Assembly (NCBI RefSeq): GCF_003060885.1
Contig: NZ_QAIG01000005.1
Coordinates: 668,542-732,541 of the forward strand
Reading direction: 5' to 3'
Source of the DNA: Pseudomonas sp. HMWF032
GTDB taxonomy: Bacteria; Pseudomonadota; Gammaproteobacteria; Pseudomonadales; Pseudomonadaceae
DNA length: 64,000 bases
The notes under the pieces are model-generated. The model was not told where the DNA came from, did not search any database, and was given only the letters and a program-made list of their open reading frames with translations. Below, one piece after another: positions 56,996 to 64,000 of the stretch (the stretch's first letter is position 1; every line of letters starts with the position of its first letter). A program made the position numbers and the translations under genes.

Positions 56996-59356
56996 TTATT
57001 CTTGAGGCTCGGTCGCGCGCCCGGTAAAACGCTGCAGCACGCGATAAATAGCGGTAAGGGCTCGGTCAACCAGGGGCGCGCCTCGTTCTGGCGTGACAAT
57101 GCGCGCCAATCCCTGTTCCATTTCGCTGGCCAGTTGGGTGAGCGGTTTGATGGCTACGCGTTGGCCGCTTTGATCGACAAACATGTAGTTGCGGGTTGTC
57201 GGGCTGAACCAGGACAGCTTGAGGGTCCGCACCTGTGGGCCGTTGGCGAACTCGAACCAGGTGCCGAATTCAATGTGGCCCAGCTCCTTGGCCAGTAGCT
57301 GCGCGCGTGGTGACAGCGTCGACTCTCGTGGTGCCAGGGTCGCCAGTGCAGCATCTTCGCCGAGCATCGCGCCCAGTGGGCTTTCGGGAAGGTTGGGGGT
57401 GAGTTTTGCTGCGACCAGCGGCTGCTTGGCCTGAACAGCATGCTGACAGGCCACCAGGTCCTGCAGGAGGCGACGAATACCGTCTTCGTGATAGCCGCCC
57501 AGGAGCTCAAGGCCTTTGCGCAGGTCTTCAAGAAGGGGCACACGTAGTTTTTGCAGGCGATCACGACCTGCTTCATCGAGCAGTGTGCCGCTCCAGGCCA
57601 GCTGTTCGGCGGCTTCGCAGGCGCGCTGCCATTCAGGGCTGCGTTCGCCATTGCGCAGCAGGACAAACACCAGTACGTCGGCCCACGTCAGTTCCAGAAA
57701 GTTGCGGATGATGGTGGGGGGCTGGCGATCAGTCAGGCATTTGGCGATGACTTCAACGGCATGCTGACGTGCGCCAAGCAATTTGTCGCGGCCCTTGGCG
57801 GCTTCTACTGCACGGCGCTCACGTAACTCAACCTTGTGCCGTAGGGTGGCAACAAATTCATTGAATTCGTCCAGCAGGTTTTCAAAGAGTTGCAGGTCGC
57901 CAAAAAAGTCATGAATTGCACGCTCCACGACCCATTGCATTTTTGCCTGCAACCCACGCTCGTCGCCTTCACCGCCATACAGTACGCCGGCTTGCGCCAT
58001 GGCATTGAGCAGGCGGCGTGCCGGGTGATGATGCTGGGTGAACAGTGCTTTGTCTTGTAGCGCCACCTTCAAGTAAGGCGTGTGCAAGTGCGATAAGGTG
58101 GTTTTGCAGGTGTCCGGCAGGTTGTCGTCATCGAGGATAAAGTCGAACAGCATGCCGACCAGGTCGATGACATCCGCTTCTTGATCGGACAGTTTCTGTT
58201 GGCCAGGTTGCTCGCTATGGGCTTCCAGTTGTTGCTGCAGGTCGGCTTTGAGTCCGGCGACCTGTTGTGGTCGTTGCAGGCGCTGCGAAAGATCGCTGGC
58301 CGACTGCTGCTGCATGCGGTTGAGCGCATCCAGCAGGGCTGATGCGCTGTAGGTGCTGGTGGCTTCTCGTGGAGAGAAGCTCGCAATGCTGCGTGTGCCG
58401 CCGAGCAGCGGCGCATCCAGATCGCGCTGGCGATGCTCACCGAGAAGTGCAGCCAAGCTACCGAGCAGTTCCATGGGGTCGCTAGGCGGCGGCCCGTTGA
58501 GGTCGCCAGGGCTGCCTGGGTTGCCATGCCCGCCTGTCGAGTGCGGCGCAGTGGCTGAGTTGATATGGGGGCTGCTGGTGGCTGTGCCTTCGCTGAGCGG
58601 TTCAGTTGCTGCGGCGCTGGCTACAGCCTTTGGCCGCGATGGGGTGCTGCGTTGTGCGGTGTACTTGAGGTTGGGCAGTACGCCTGCATCTATTAGCCGT
58701 TGATTAAGCGCGACATAGATGTTGTCCAACCCTTGCATGACGTGGGTGTCAAACAGGGTGTAAAGGATGACTTTTATACGCAATGGAAAAGGGCAGGGCG
58801 CCAGGGCATCGCGAAAGGCTTGGGCAATCATCTGTGGGCCGAAGGGATTGATGTCTTCAACCAGTTTTTGGCCATTGTTGAGTAAGGCCAGGCGTTGTTC
58901 TAGGGCAAATAAGGTTTGCGCGCAGCGTGCCTTGACCCGGCTGACCATATTGGTGACTTGCAGGCTTTCTTCGTAGTCCTCGTTTTGCACCAATGCCATT
59001 TGCTCCGCATCCAGCTCGCTGGTGCTGGGCGGCGGCCTGAGCTTGCCTTCAAGGAAGTCAGAAAAATTCTGCGCGATCTGCTGGTGGTAACTGCGTTCTA
59101 TCAGTGGGCGCTGTCGACGGATTTCGCGCATGTTGTCGAAAAACAGGGTTTGCACCTGATTGTTCTCGGCCTTCTCCGCGCATTCGAACAACGTGTCATC
59201 GACCTGGGCGAAGACACCGGTCAGGTGTTCAGCCAGGCGATTCATCACCACTTTCCGGCAGCTTTGCACCAGCTCACCAAAACGTGGCTGGATGCCTCGG
59301 CTGGCTAGGATCTGCACTGATGAGGGTGGGGTTGGTGGTGTGCCCTGGTTACTCAT
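56996..59356 (-). CDS. DUF1631 family protein
   Basis: 786 residues, cytoplasmic, with many acidic and glutamine-rich helices. The N-terminal region is a helical block (LVQSCRKVVMNRLAEHL), a serine/proline-rich low-complexity zone lies at about 250-300, and a basic helical core follows. The last ~100 residues (EFGTWFEFANG, LKLSWFSPTTRNYMFVD) resemble a PilZ-like barrel. DUF1631 proteins, often mis-annotated as thymidine phosphorylase, have no settled function. Start 59356 gives MSNQGTPPTPP; the extension to 59443 is not convincing. Coupled to a PilZ gene, it may belong to c-di-GMP signalling (inference). Confidence 0.85.
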   Translation of the reverse strand: MSNQGTPPTPPSSVQILASRGIQPRFGELVQSCRKVVMNRLAEHLTGVFAQVDDTLFECAEKAENNQVQTLFFDNMREIRRQRPLIERSYHQQIAQNFSDFLEGKLRPPPSTSELDAEQMALVQNEDYEESLQVTNMVSRVKARCAQTLFALEQRLALLNNGQKLVEDINPFGPQMIAQAFRDALAPCPFPLRIKVILYTLFDTHVMQGLDNIYVALNQRLIDAGVLPNLKYTAQRSTPSRPKAVASAAATEPLSEGTATSSPHINSATAPHSTGGHGNPGSPGDLNGPPPSDPMELLGSLAALLGEHRQRDLDAPLLGGTRSIASFSPREATSTYSASALLDALNRMQQQSASDLSQRLQRPQQVAGLKADLQQQLEAHSEQPGQQKLSDQEADVIDLVGMLFDFILDDDNLPDTCKTTLSHLHTPYLKVALQDKALFTQHHHPARRLLNAMAQAGVLYGGEGDERGLQAKMQWVVERAIHDFFGDLQLFENLLDEFNEFVATLRHKVELRERRAVEAAKGRDKLLGARQHAVEVIAKCLTDRQPPTIIRNFLELTWADVLVFVLLRNGERSPEWQRACEAAEQLAWSGTLLDEAGRDRLQKLRVPLLEDLRKGLELLGGYHEDGIRRLLQDLVACQHAVQAKQPLVAAKLTPNLPESPLGAMLGEDAALATLAPRESTLSPRAQLLAKELGHIEFGTWFEFANGPQVRTLKLSWFSPTTRNYMFVDQSGQRVAIKPLTQLASEMEQGLARIVTPERGAPLVDRALTAIYRVLQRFTGRATEPQE

Positions 59357-59471
59357 GGACTTTCCTGGCTGAAGCCTTACGGCTGGTGCGTCCTGCAATA
59401 GACAGACGTAATGAAGATATAGCAGCCACTCACTTAGCTGCAAATCATTGTACTAAAAGCAATTTAAGGGG

Positions 59472-59499
59472 TTGACAGGCGCGCGCGGAACCGTAAAAT
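59472..59499 (+). promoter_or_regulatory. Sigma-70 promoter of the tRNA cluster
   Basis: TTGACA (59472-59477) and TAAAAT (59494-59499), 16 bases apart, followed by GGCGCGCC, a GC-rich discriminator typical of stringently controlled tRNA promoters. The tRNA-Asn gene starts 68 bases further on. Confidence 0.85.
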
Positions 59500-59566
59500 G
59501 GCGCGCCTCAGATACGGGAAACGAAGTAACAACCGGATCCGGTTTCTGAGAACGGAAGCAAGTAGT

Positions 59567-59642
59567 TCCGCGATAGCTCAGTCGGTAGAGCAAATGACTG
59601 TTAATCATTGGGTCCCTGGTTCGAGTCCAGGTCGCGGAGCCA
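59567..59642 (+). tRNA. tRNA-Asn (anticodon GTT)
   Basis: 76 bases. Acceptor TCCGCGA / TCGCGGA, D-loop GCTCAGTCGGTAGAGC, anticodon loop with GTT in ATGACTGTTAATCAT, T-loop GGTTCGAGTCC, encoded GCCA 3' end. Confidence 0.98.
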
Positions 59643-59651
59643 ATCTTTCAT

Positions 59652-59728
59652 CGGGGTATAGCGCAGTCCGGTAGCGCGCCTGCTTTGGGAGCAGGATGTC
59701 GGGAGTTCGAATCCCCCTACCCCGACCA
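59652..59728 (+). tRNA. tRNA-Pro (anticodon TGG)
   Basis: 77 bases. Acceptor CGGGGTA / TACCCCG, anticodon loop CTGCTTTGGGAGCAG with TGG, T-loop AGTTCGAATCC, encoded ACCA end. Nine bases after tRNA-Asn. Confidence 0.98.
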
Positions 59729-59733
59729 TTTTA

Positions 59734-59809
59734 GGGTCGTTAGCTCAGTTGGTAGAGCAGTTGGCTTTTAACCAATTGGTCGTAGGTTCGAATCCTACAC
59801 GACCCACCA
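59734..59809 (+). tRNA. tRNA-Lys (anticodon TTT)
   Basis: 76 bases. Acceptor GGGTCGT / ACGACCC, anticodon loop TTGGCTTTTAACCAA with TTT, T-loop GGTTCGAATCC, encoded ACCA end. Five bases after tRNA-Pro; the three form one transcript. Confidence 0.98.
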
Positions 59810-59830
59810 TTTCAAGCGAGCTTGAAAGTA

Positions 59831-59855
59831 AAAACCCGCCTAGAGCGGGTTTTTT
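59831..59855 (+). terminator. Rho-independent terminator of the tRNA cluster
   Basis: AAAACCCGC / GCGGGTTTT with a CTAGA loop and a further T-run. Confidence 0.93.
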
Positions 59856-59947
59856 ATTGCCTGCGATTTATCTGTGCCTTGGCCGTGGGCATCAAAGCGC
59901 TGCCCTACAGACGTGGCGATCGCCGCGCCTGCGGGGCTGCGCACAAA

Positions 59948-61249
59948 TCAATGCAGCTTGAGGCGTGGCTCGGTGCTGCGGCCGATACGGTCACCTAGCA
60001 TCATCAGCAAGGTGCGCGTCATGCCGTACAGGGCGACCTGGTGCATGCGATAGAGTGATACGTAGAACATGCGGGCCAGCCAGCCTTCGAGCATAACGCT
60101 ACCGGTCAGATTGCCCATCAGATTGCCGACCGCCGAGAAGGTCGACAGCGAGATCAGTGAGCCGTAATCGCGGTAGCGGTATTCCGGCAAAGGCTTGCCC
60201 TCGATACGCAGCTTCAACGATTTGGCCAGTAGAGACGCCTGTTGGTGCGCGGCTTGTGCGCGCGGCGGTACGTTGCGGCCCTCGCTACCCGGTTGCGGGC
60301 AGGCGGCACAGTCGCCAAAAGCAAAGATATTGTCATCCTGCGTGGTTTGCAGCGTCAGGCGCACCTGCAACTGGTTGATGCGGTTACTTTCCAGGCCATC
60401 CAGGTTCTGCAGAAATTCTGGTGCGCGAATACCGGCCGCCCAGACTTTCAAGCTGGCTGGGATGATCTGGCCCTGGGTGGTATGCAGCGCTTCAGCCGTC
60501 ACCTGGCTGACGGCGGCGCCGGTGAGCACTGTGACGCCCAGTTTTTCCAGGGTCTGATGCACGGGTTGGCTGATGCGTTCAGGCAAGGCGGGCAGCACCC
60601 GTGGGCCGGCTTCGATCAGGGTGATGCGCATGTTTTCCGGGCTGATCCGGTCCAGGCCATAGGCGGCCAGTTCGTGCGCGGCATGGTGCAGCTCGGCGGC
60701 CAGTTCGACCCCAGTGGCGCCAGCACCGACGATGGCAATATTGATCAGTTCAGTGGTTTCGCTCTGGCTGGCATGGGCGCGCAGGTAGTGACTTAGCAGT
60801 TGGCTATGGAAGCGCTCGGCCTGCTCGCGGGTATCGAGGAACAGGCAGTGTTCCGCTGCCCCGGCGGTGCCGAAGTCATTGGTGGTGCTGCCCACGGCCA
60901 TCACCAGGCTGTCATAAGTCAGCTCGCGTGCCGGCATCAGCACTTGGCCGTGATCATCCCGTGTGGCGGCCAGGCTGATGCGTTTTTCCGCACGGTTGAG
61001 GCCACTCATGCGTCCCAGTTGGAACTCGAAGTGATTCCACTTGGCTTGAGCCACGTAGTTAAGCTCGTCGCCGGAGGAATTCAGCGAGCCTGCGGCCACT
61101 TCATGCAGCAGCGGTTTCCAGATGTGCGTCAGGTTGGCGTCGACTAGGGTGATTCTGGCCTGGCCACGCTTACCCAGGGTTCTACCCAGGCGGGTAGCAA
61201 GCTCCAATCCGCCGGCGCCGCCGCCGACAATTACGATTTGATGAGTCAT
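59948..61249 (-). CDS. ndh: Type II NADH dehydrogenase (Ndh)
   Basis: 433 residues. Non-proton-pumping NADH:quinone oxidoreductase on the inner face of the membrane. FAD motif GGGAGGLELATRL at residues ~8-20, NADH motif VGAGATGVELAAEL near 175, and the C-terminal DNIFAFGDCA near 305 followed by the quinone-site PPRAQAAHQQASLL. The C-terminal part has a membrane-anchoring amphipathic helix. It likely feeds ubiquinol to oxidases including cioAB. Confidence 0.95.
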   Translation of the reverse strand: MTHQIVIVGGGAGGLELATRLGRTLGKRGQARITLVDANLTHIWKPLLHEVAAGSLNSSGDELNYVAQAKWNHFEFQLGRMSGLNRAEKRISLAATRDDHGQVLMPARELTYDSLVMAVGSTTNDFGTAGAAEHCLFLDTREQAERFHSQLLSHYLRAHASQSETTELINIAIVGAGATGVELAAELHHAAHELAAYGLDRISPENMRITLIEAGPRVLPALPERISQPVHQTLEKLGVTVLTGAAVSQVTAEALHTTQGQIIPASLKVWAAGIRAPEFLQNLDGLESNRINQLQVRLTLQTTQDDNIFAFGDCAACPQPGSEGRNVPPRAQAAHQQASLLAKSLKLRIEGKPLPEYRYRDYGSLISLSTFSAVGNLMGNLTGSVMLEGWLARMFYVSLYRMHQVALYGMTRTLLMMLGDRIGRSTEPRLKLH

Positions 61250-61312
61250 CAGACACGCTCACAAGGCTTTTAAGGAAGGGCAGTGAGTCGGTGTGGGCGA
61301 GCGCCAAGCAGC

Positions 61313-61486
61313 TCATAGCACCAATCGACTCAGAAGACGGCTCAGTACCCCGAGGCCAATCACTACGATCACGATGATCAGCAGCAGTCTCCAGACTTTG
61401 AACGGCTGGCGCTCAACCTGATGCTGTGGCGCGCTGAGGTACTGGTCGACGCGTTTCTGATCATCGGGATTCAGGCGACTGGACAT
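61313..61486 (-). CDS. DUF3094 family small membrane protein
   Basis: 57 residues: MSSRLNPDDQKRVDQYLSAP, then one transmembrane helix (WRLLLIIVIVVIGLGVLSRL) near the C-terminus. This is the short DUF3094 family found upstream of, or close to, ndh in pseudomonads. GAGGCCACC precedes the ATG; a longer start at 61534 would add 16 unlikely residues. Function unknown. Confidence 0.88.
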   Translation of the reverse strand: MSSRLNPDDQKRVDQYLSAPQHQVERQPFKVWRLLLIIVIVVIGLGVLSRLLSRLVL

Positions 61487-61559
61487 GGTGGCCTCGAACT
61501 TAATATGAAGGACAGCCCGGTTAATGGCGGGCAAAGGTCGGGCATTCTAGCTGCGTGGC

Positions 61560-62054
61560 TTATAAAGGCTCAACGCGCAGGCCGTCATTCAGGCGAATAA
61601 TGCCGCCTTGCAACACGCGTGCAGTAATTCCGCCATGGCCACGCATGGCTTGAAAGGTGCCGAGCCCCAGGCGTGCTTCCAGTTTTGCACAAGGTTGGCA
61701 CCAGCCAGTGGTCTCCAGTATTGCCTGACCGAGGCGAAAGCGCCGCCCCTTGAGGCTGAACAGGTTGATACCGCTGATGGCGATGTTGCGGCGTAACTCA
61801 ATGGGGCTGATGGGGGTTTGTGTTGGGCGGCCCATCAGTGCGCTGATGACGGCCAGGTGTTCCCATTGAATTAATGTCACCTGGCGGGCGTTCCGGGGGC
61901 CGGGGCGGCTGTGATCGCCTGTGAGTCCCGCCTCGCGACGCGCTTCGACGGCATCCAGTTCGATCATGGCTGCGCGCGAGCTGGGGCGCACGCCAATCCA
62001 GCGCACACAACCTTGCTGCGGCACTGCGGCAAGCAGCTCCTGTAAGGGGCTCAC
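61560..62054 (-). CDS. MOSC domain protein
   Basis: 164 residues, a stand-alone MOSC domain: GDHSRPGPRNARQVTLIQWEH-type beta strands and the conserved cysteine region GWCQPCAKLE near 120. MOSC domains carry sulfur or bind molybdenum cofactor in Moco sulfurases and YiiM-like enzymes, here of unknown substrate. It overlaps the DUF1780 gene by four bases (ATGA), so the two are coupled. Confidence 0.9.
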   Translation of the reverse strand: MSPLQELLAAVPQQGCVRWIGVRPSSRAAMIELDAVEARREAGLTGDHSRPGPRNARQVTLIQWEHLAVISALMGRPTQTPISPIELRRNIAISGINLFSLKGRRFRLGQAILETTGWCQPCAKLEARLGLGTFQAMRGHGGITARVLQGGIIRLNDGLRVEPL

Positions 62055-62680
62055 AGGCTGATTCCTACATCAAAGAGTACGGATCGGCCGAGGTTGTTGC
62101 GTAGAAAGCCCGGTGCATCCGGGTGAGCGAAGAGTACGCGGGCAAAGGTCGGGCCGACGAGTGACAGCGAGCGCCAGCCCTGGCGGAGAAATTCGGTCGG
62201 TGGCGGAAAGTGGCTGTTGAAGTCCGGTACTGCGCGTTTGAGGTTAACGTAGGCGAGCAGATCCAGTTCGCCCAGGTCGAGGCCACGCTCTTGGTAGTTG
62301 TGGGCTTTCTTGCGCAGTGTCGGCGTCAGGCGTTGCTGCAGTTCGCTGGCACCAATACGCCTGGGTTTGGCCTCGCGGCGTACCAGTTGACTGAGGGAGA
62401 AGGCGCTGCGCCGGCGTTCCAGTTCGGCGCGCCACTCGTCATTCAGCCGCCGGCCCTCGTCAAGAACGAAGAACACTTCAAAGCTGGCATCGCGGAACAG
62501 CACGTCTGGCGGTTCATGGCCCGCCGCATTGAACTCATCGAGGCGGTGGCTGACATTCAGGGCCTGCAACAAACGTTGGCAGACCCAACGCTCGCGCTCC
62601 CATTTGCGGGCGTTGGAGAGAAAGGCGTTGGCCTGTTCGGCCTGGTGCGTCAGCAGGCGCAGGTAGTCGGAGTCATCCAT
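62051..62680 (-). CDS. DUF1780 family protein
   Basis: 209 residues, charged and soluble (MDDSDYLRLLTHQAEQANAF; EVFFVLDEGRRLNDEWRAEL). The family has a P. aeruginosa structure (as I recall PA4535) and an endonuclease-like fold, but no demonstrated function. It is followed by the coupled MOSC gene. No domain motif gives a specific activity. Confidence 0.87.
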   Translation of the reverse strand: MDDSDYLRLLTHQAEQANAFLSNARKWERERWVCQRLLQALNVSHRLDEFNAAGHEPPDVLFRDASFEVFFVLDEGRRLNDEWRAELERRRSAFSLSQLVRREAKPRRIGASELQQRLTPTLRKKAHNYQERGLDLGELDLLAYVNLKRAVPDFNSHFPPPTEFLRQGWRSLSLVGPTFARVLFAHPDAPGFLRNNLGRSVLFDVGISL

Positions 62681-62811
62681 GGCTTCAGCTTAGCGTGCCT
62701 GCCTGGCGTCGTGGTAGCCCTCTGGCCTGCTTGTTCCTGGCTTTTCATGCGCTGCGCTGAGCGTGAAGGTAGACTGCGCAGATTCACCTCAACGGTGTGG
62801 AGTGACTCAGG

Positions 62812-63501
62812 ATGATTGCTGCGCAAGTGTTGTCTTCGACCAGTCTGCTGCTGGGGTGGCTAATTTATCTACCACTGTTGTGCTGGGCTGTCTGGCGTGC
62901 GCCTTGGGTCGAGCTGTGCACGGATCTGCGTCGTCAGCACCTGCTGGGTGGTACGGCGTTGGCGTTGTTTCTGCTTTGGCTGGTACGCCGGGATTTCGAC
63001 TCAGGCCTGTCTTACCACTTTATTGGCATGACTGCGGTGACGTTGCTGCTGGATTGGCCGCTGGCCATGTTGGCGGGGTTGGTGGCTCAGTTGGGGTTGC
63101 TGGCGCTGGGGCGGCAGGATTGGGTCGCGCTGGGCGTCAACGGTGTGCTGCTGGTGGTGATTCCGGTCTGGGTTACCGAAGCCTGCGCCCTGTGGGTTGA
63201 GAAGAAACAGCCGCGTAACCTGTTCGTCTACATCTTCTGCAGTGGCTTTTTCGCCGCCGCTCTGGCGACACTGTTGTGTATTGCCGCGGCTTTTACCCTG
63301 CTCTGGCTGGATGGTTTGTTCCCAATGCCGCCCTGGCTGGAGGACTTTATCGGCTACCTCTGGCTGGTGATTTTCCCCGAGGCTTTTATCAACGGCATGC
63401 TGGTTACGGCGCTGGTGGTGTTCTACCCGGACTGGCTGGAAACCTTCAACCGCACGCGTTACTTGGCTGCACCATGGAAGGATGACGATGCGCCACGCTG
63501 A
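62812..63501 (+). CDS. Energy-coupling factor ABC transporter permease-like membrane protein
   Basis: 229 residues with about six to seven hydrophobic helices; SYHFIGMTAVTLLLDWPLAM resembles CbiM-type core transporters of cobalt/nickel uptake. No ATPase or ECF partner is next to it, so the substrate and energy source are unclear. GTGGAGTGACTCAGG precedes the ATG. Divergent from the DUF1780 gene. Confidence 0.83.
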   Translation: MIAAQVLSSTSLLLGWLIYLPLLCWAVWRAPWVELCTDLRRQHLLGGTALALFLLWLVRRDFDSGLSYHFIGMTAVTLLLDWPLAMLAGLVAQLGLLALGRQDWVALGVNGVLLVVIPVWVTEACALWVEKKQPRNLFVYIFCSGFFAAALATLLCIAAAFTLLWLDGLFPMPPWLEDFIGYLWLVIFPEAFINGMLVTALVVFYPDWLETFNRTRYLAAPWKDDDAPR

Positions 63502-63605
63502 TGGTGTTGCCTTCACGGCAGTGATCCGCCCGCGTCGTTTGATGCAGATCAAGCTCTGATAGTGGGCGTGAGCGATGCTGATGCCATCAATCAGGAGGGC
63601 GAAGA

Positions 63606-63821
63606 ATGGGTGTGCATCAGTGGGCCAGGCAAGAGGTCGAGCGCAGTTTACAGGGCGTTGATGGCCAGGGGTTTGATCAGCCCATGGCGCTGCGGGCGTT
63701 GCTCAGTGCTGTAGTCGAGCGCAGTCGCAGTGGTCGCAGTGCTGCGGATCTGGCCGCAGAGCTGCAGTTTCTCGCGGACAATCTGGACGATGAACGCGAT
63801 TACAGCTTTATGCGGCCTTGA
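63606..63821 (+). CDS. Small conserved hypothetical protein
   Basis: 71 residues, acidic-helical, MGVHQWARQEVERSLQG to LQFLADNLDDERDYSFMRP. No motif or membrane segment. GGAGGGCGAAGA precedes the ATG. It has a counterpart in the same place in P. aeruginosa as I recall. Its stop lies three bases before the stop of yacG. Confidence 0.8.
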   Translation: MGVHQWARQEVERSLQGVDGQGFDQPMALRALLSAVVERSRSGRSAADLAAELQFLADNLDDERDYSFMRP

Positions 63822-63824
63822 TGA

Positions 63825-64000
63825 TCAGTGTTGGCGTGGCGGCAGCTCGCCAGAAAACACGTCATCTTCCAGCGGGTCGCCAGCGATTGCATGCTCTTCC
63901 GCTGCCCAGGCGCCGAGGTCAATCAGCTTGCAGCGTTCAGAGCAGAAGGGGCGACTTGGGCTTTGCGGGCCCCATTCAACAGGTGCCTTGCAGGTCGGGC
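63825..64000 (-). CDS. yacG: DNA gyrase inhibitor YacG (zinc-binding, N-terminus beyond window)
   Basis: The visible 57 residues read [20 protein letters not shown] then [20 protein letters not shown], ending SGELPPRQH and a TGA stop. The PTCK cysteine and the FCSERC cysteines belong to the YacG zinc site; the first cysteine is off the edge. YacG binds DNA gyrase. In pseudomonads it follows coaE and pilD, which would be to the right. Confidence 0.92.
   Translation of the reverse strand, partial: PTCKAPVEWGPQSPSRPFCSERCKLIDLGAWAAEEHAIAGDPLEDDVFSGELPPRQH

Noticed and set aside
59567..59809. tRNA cluster as an integration site for a mobile element
   Set aside because: No integrase, direct repeat of a tRNA 3' end or foreign DNA follows; the terminator and ndh come straight after.

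Overview
This is a chromosomal window from a Pseudomonas species. The evidence is the high GC content, REP-type palindromes and a long run of genes whose identity and order I recall from P. aeruginosa: rlmG/dctP-like/fprB/mscL, radA/mapZ, glyA/morA, ettA, lon-like/yqhA, rpsT/murJ/ribF/ileS/lspA/fkpB/ispH/minor pilins/thiO/pilRS/bamD/rluD/pgeF/clpB, ndh to yacG. It is not P. aeruginosa itself: pilY2 is missing, the pilin cluster is AT-rich, and a (6-4)-type photolyase operon is present. The window is almost entirely core chromosome. I see no prophage, integrase, insertion sequence, CRISPR array or rRNA.

Layout: 1-1441 end of a molybdenum-hydroxylase maturation pair (XdhC, MocA-like). 1529-4509 cyanide-insensitive oxidase (cioA, cioB, DUF2474 subunit) behind an ANR box. 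4608-10341 rlmG, an orphan TRAP binding protein, fprB, a TerC/CBS membrane protein and mscL. 10409-13923 an EAL gene killed by one stop codon, two DUF465 genes, radA and mapZ. 14060-23723 glyA, the large c-di-GMP enzyme morA, ettA, a DksA-like protein and a CPA2 antiporter. 23860-30678 Lon-like protease, DnaA-box-flanked ORF, yqhA, light/DNA-repair operon (DUF6482, photolyase, DUF2256), fklB and a small Fur-box gene. 30881-39096 rpsT, murJ and the ribF-ileS-lspA-fkpB-ispH group. 39141-50809 type IV pilus minor pilins and pilRS, interrupted by thiO. 50988-56579 bamD, rluD, pgeF and clpB with a heat-shock promoter. 56651-59356 a PilZ/DUF1631 pair. 59567-59809 tRNA-Asn, tRNA-Pro, tRNA-Lys. 59948-64000 ndh, DUF3094, MOSC, DUF1780, an ECF-like permease, a small ORF and partial yacG.

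Themes: cyclic-di-GMP and surface behaviour recur (morA, mapZ, the broken EAL gene, PilZ/DUF1631, pilus genes and PilSR). Respiration and redox are represented by cioAB, ndh and fprB, and proteostasis by clpB, the Lon-like protease, fklB and fkpB.

Non-coding structure is richer than the gene list suggests. It includes a dispersed 155-227 bp element in three copies with conserved ends and variable middles, two inverted REP pairs plus a single REP, a GTAGGGTGGGTT inverted repeat, and clear ANR, Fur, sigma-32 and DnaA sites. I did not find a wholly new multi-gene system. The best leads are the dispersed element, the DUF6482/photolyase/DUF2256 operon with its TTGTA repeats, the single-base EAL pseudogene and the DUF1631-PilZ pair.
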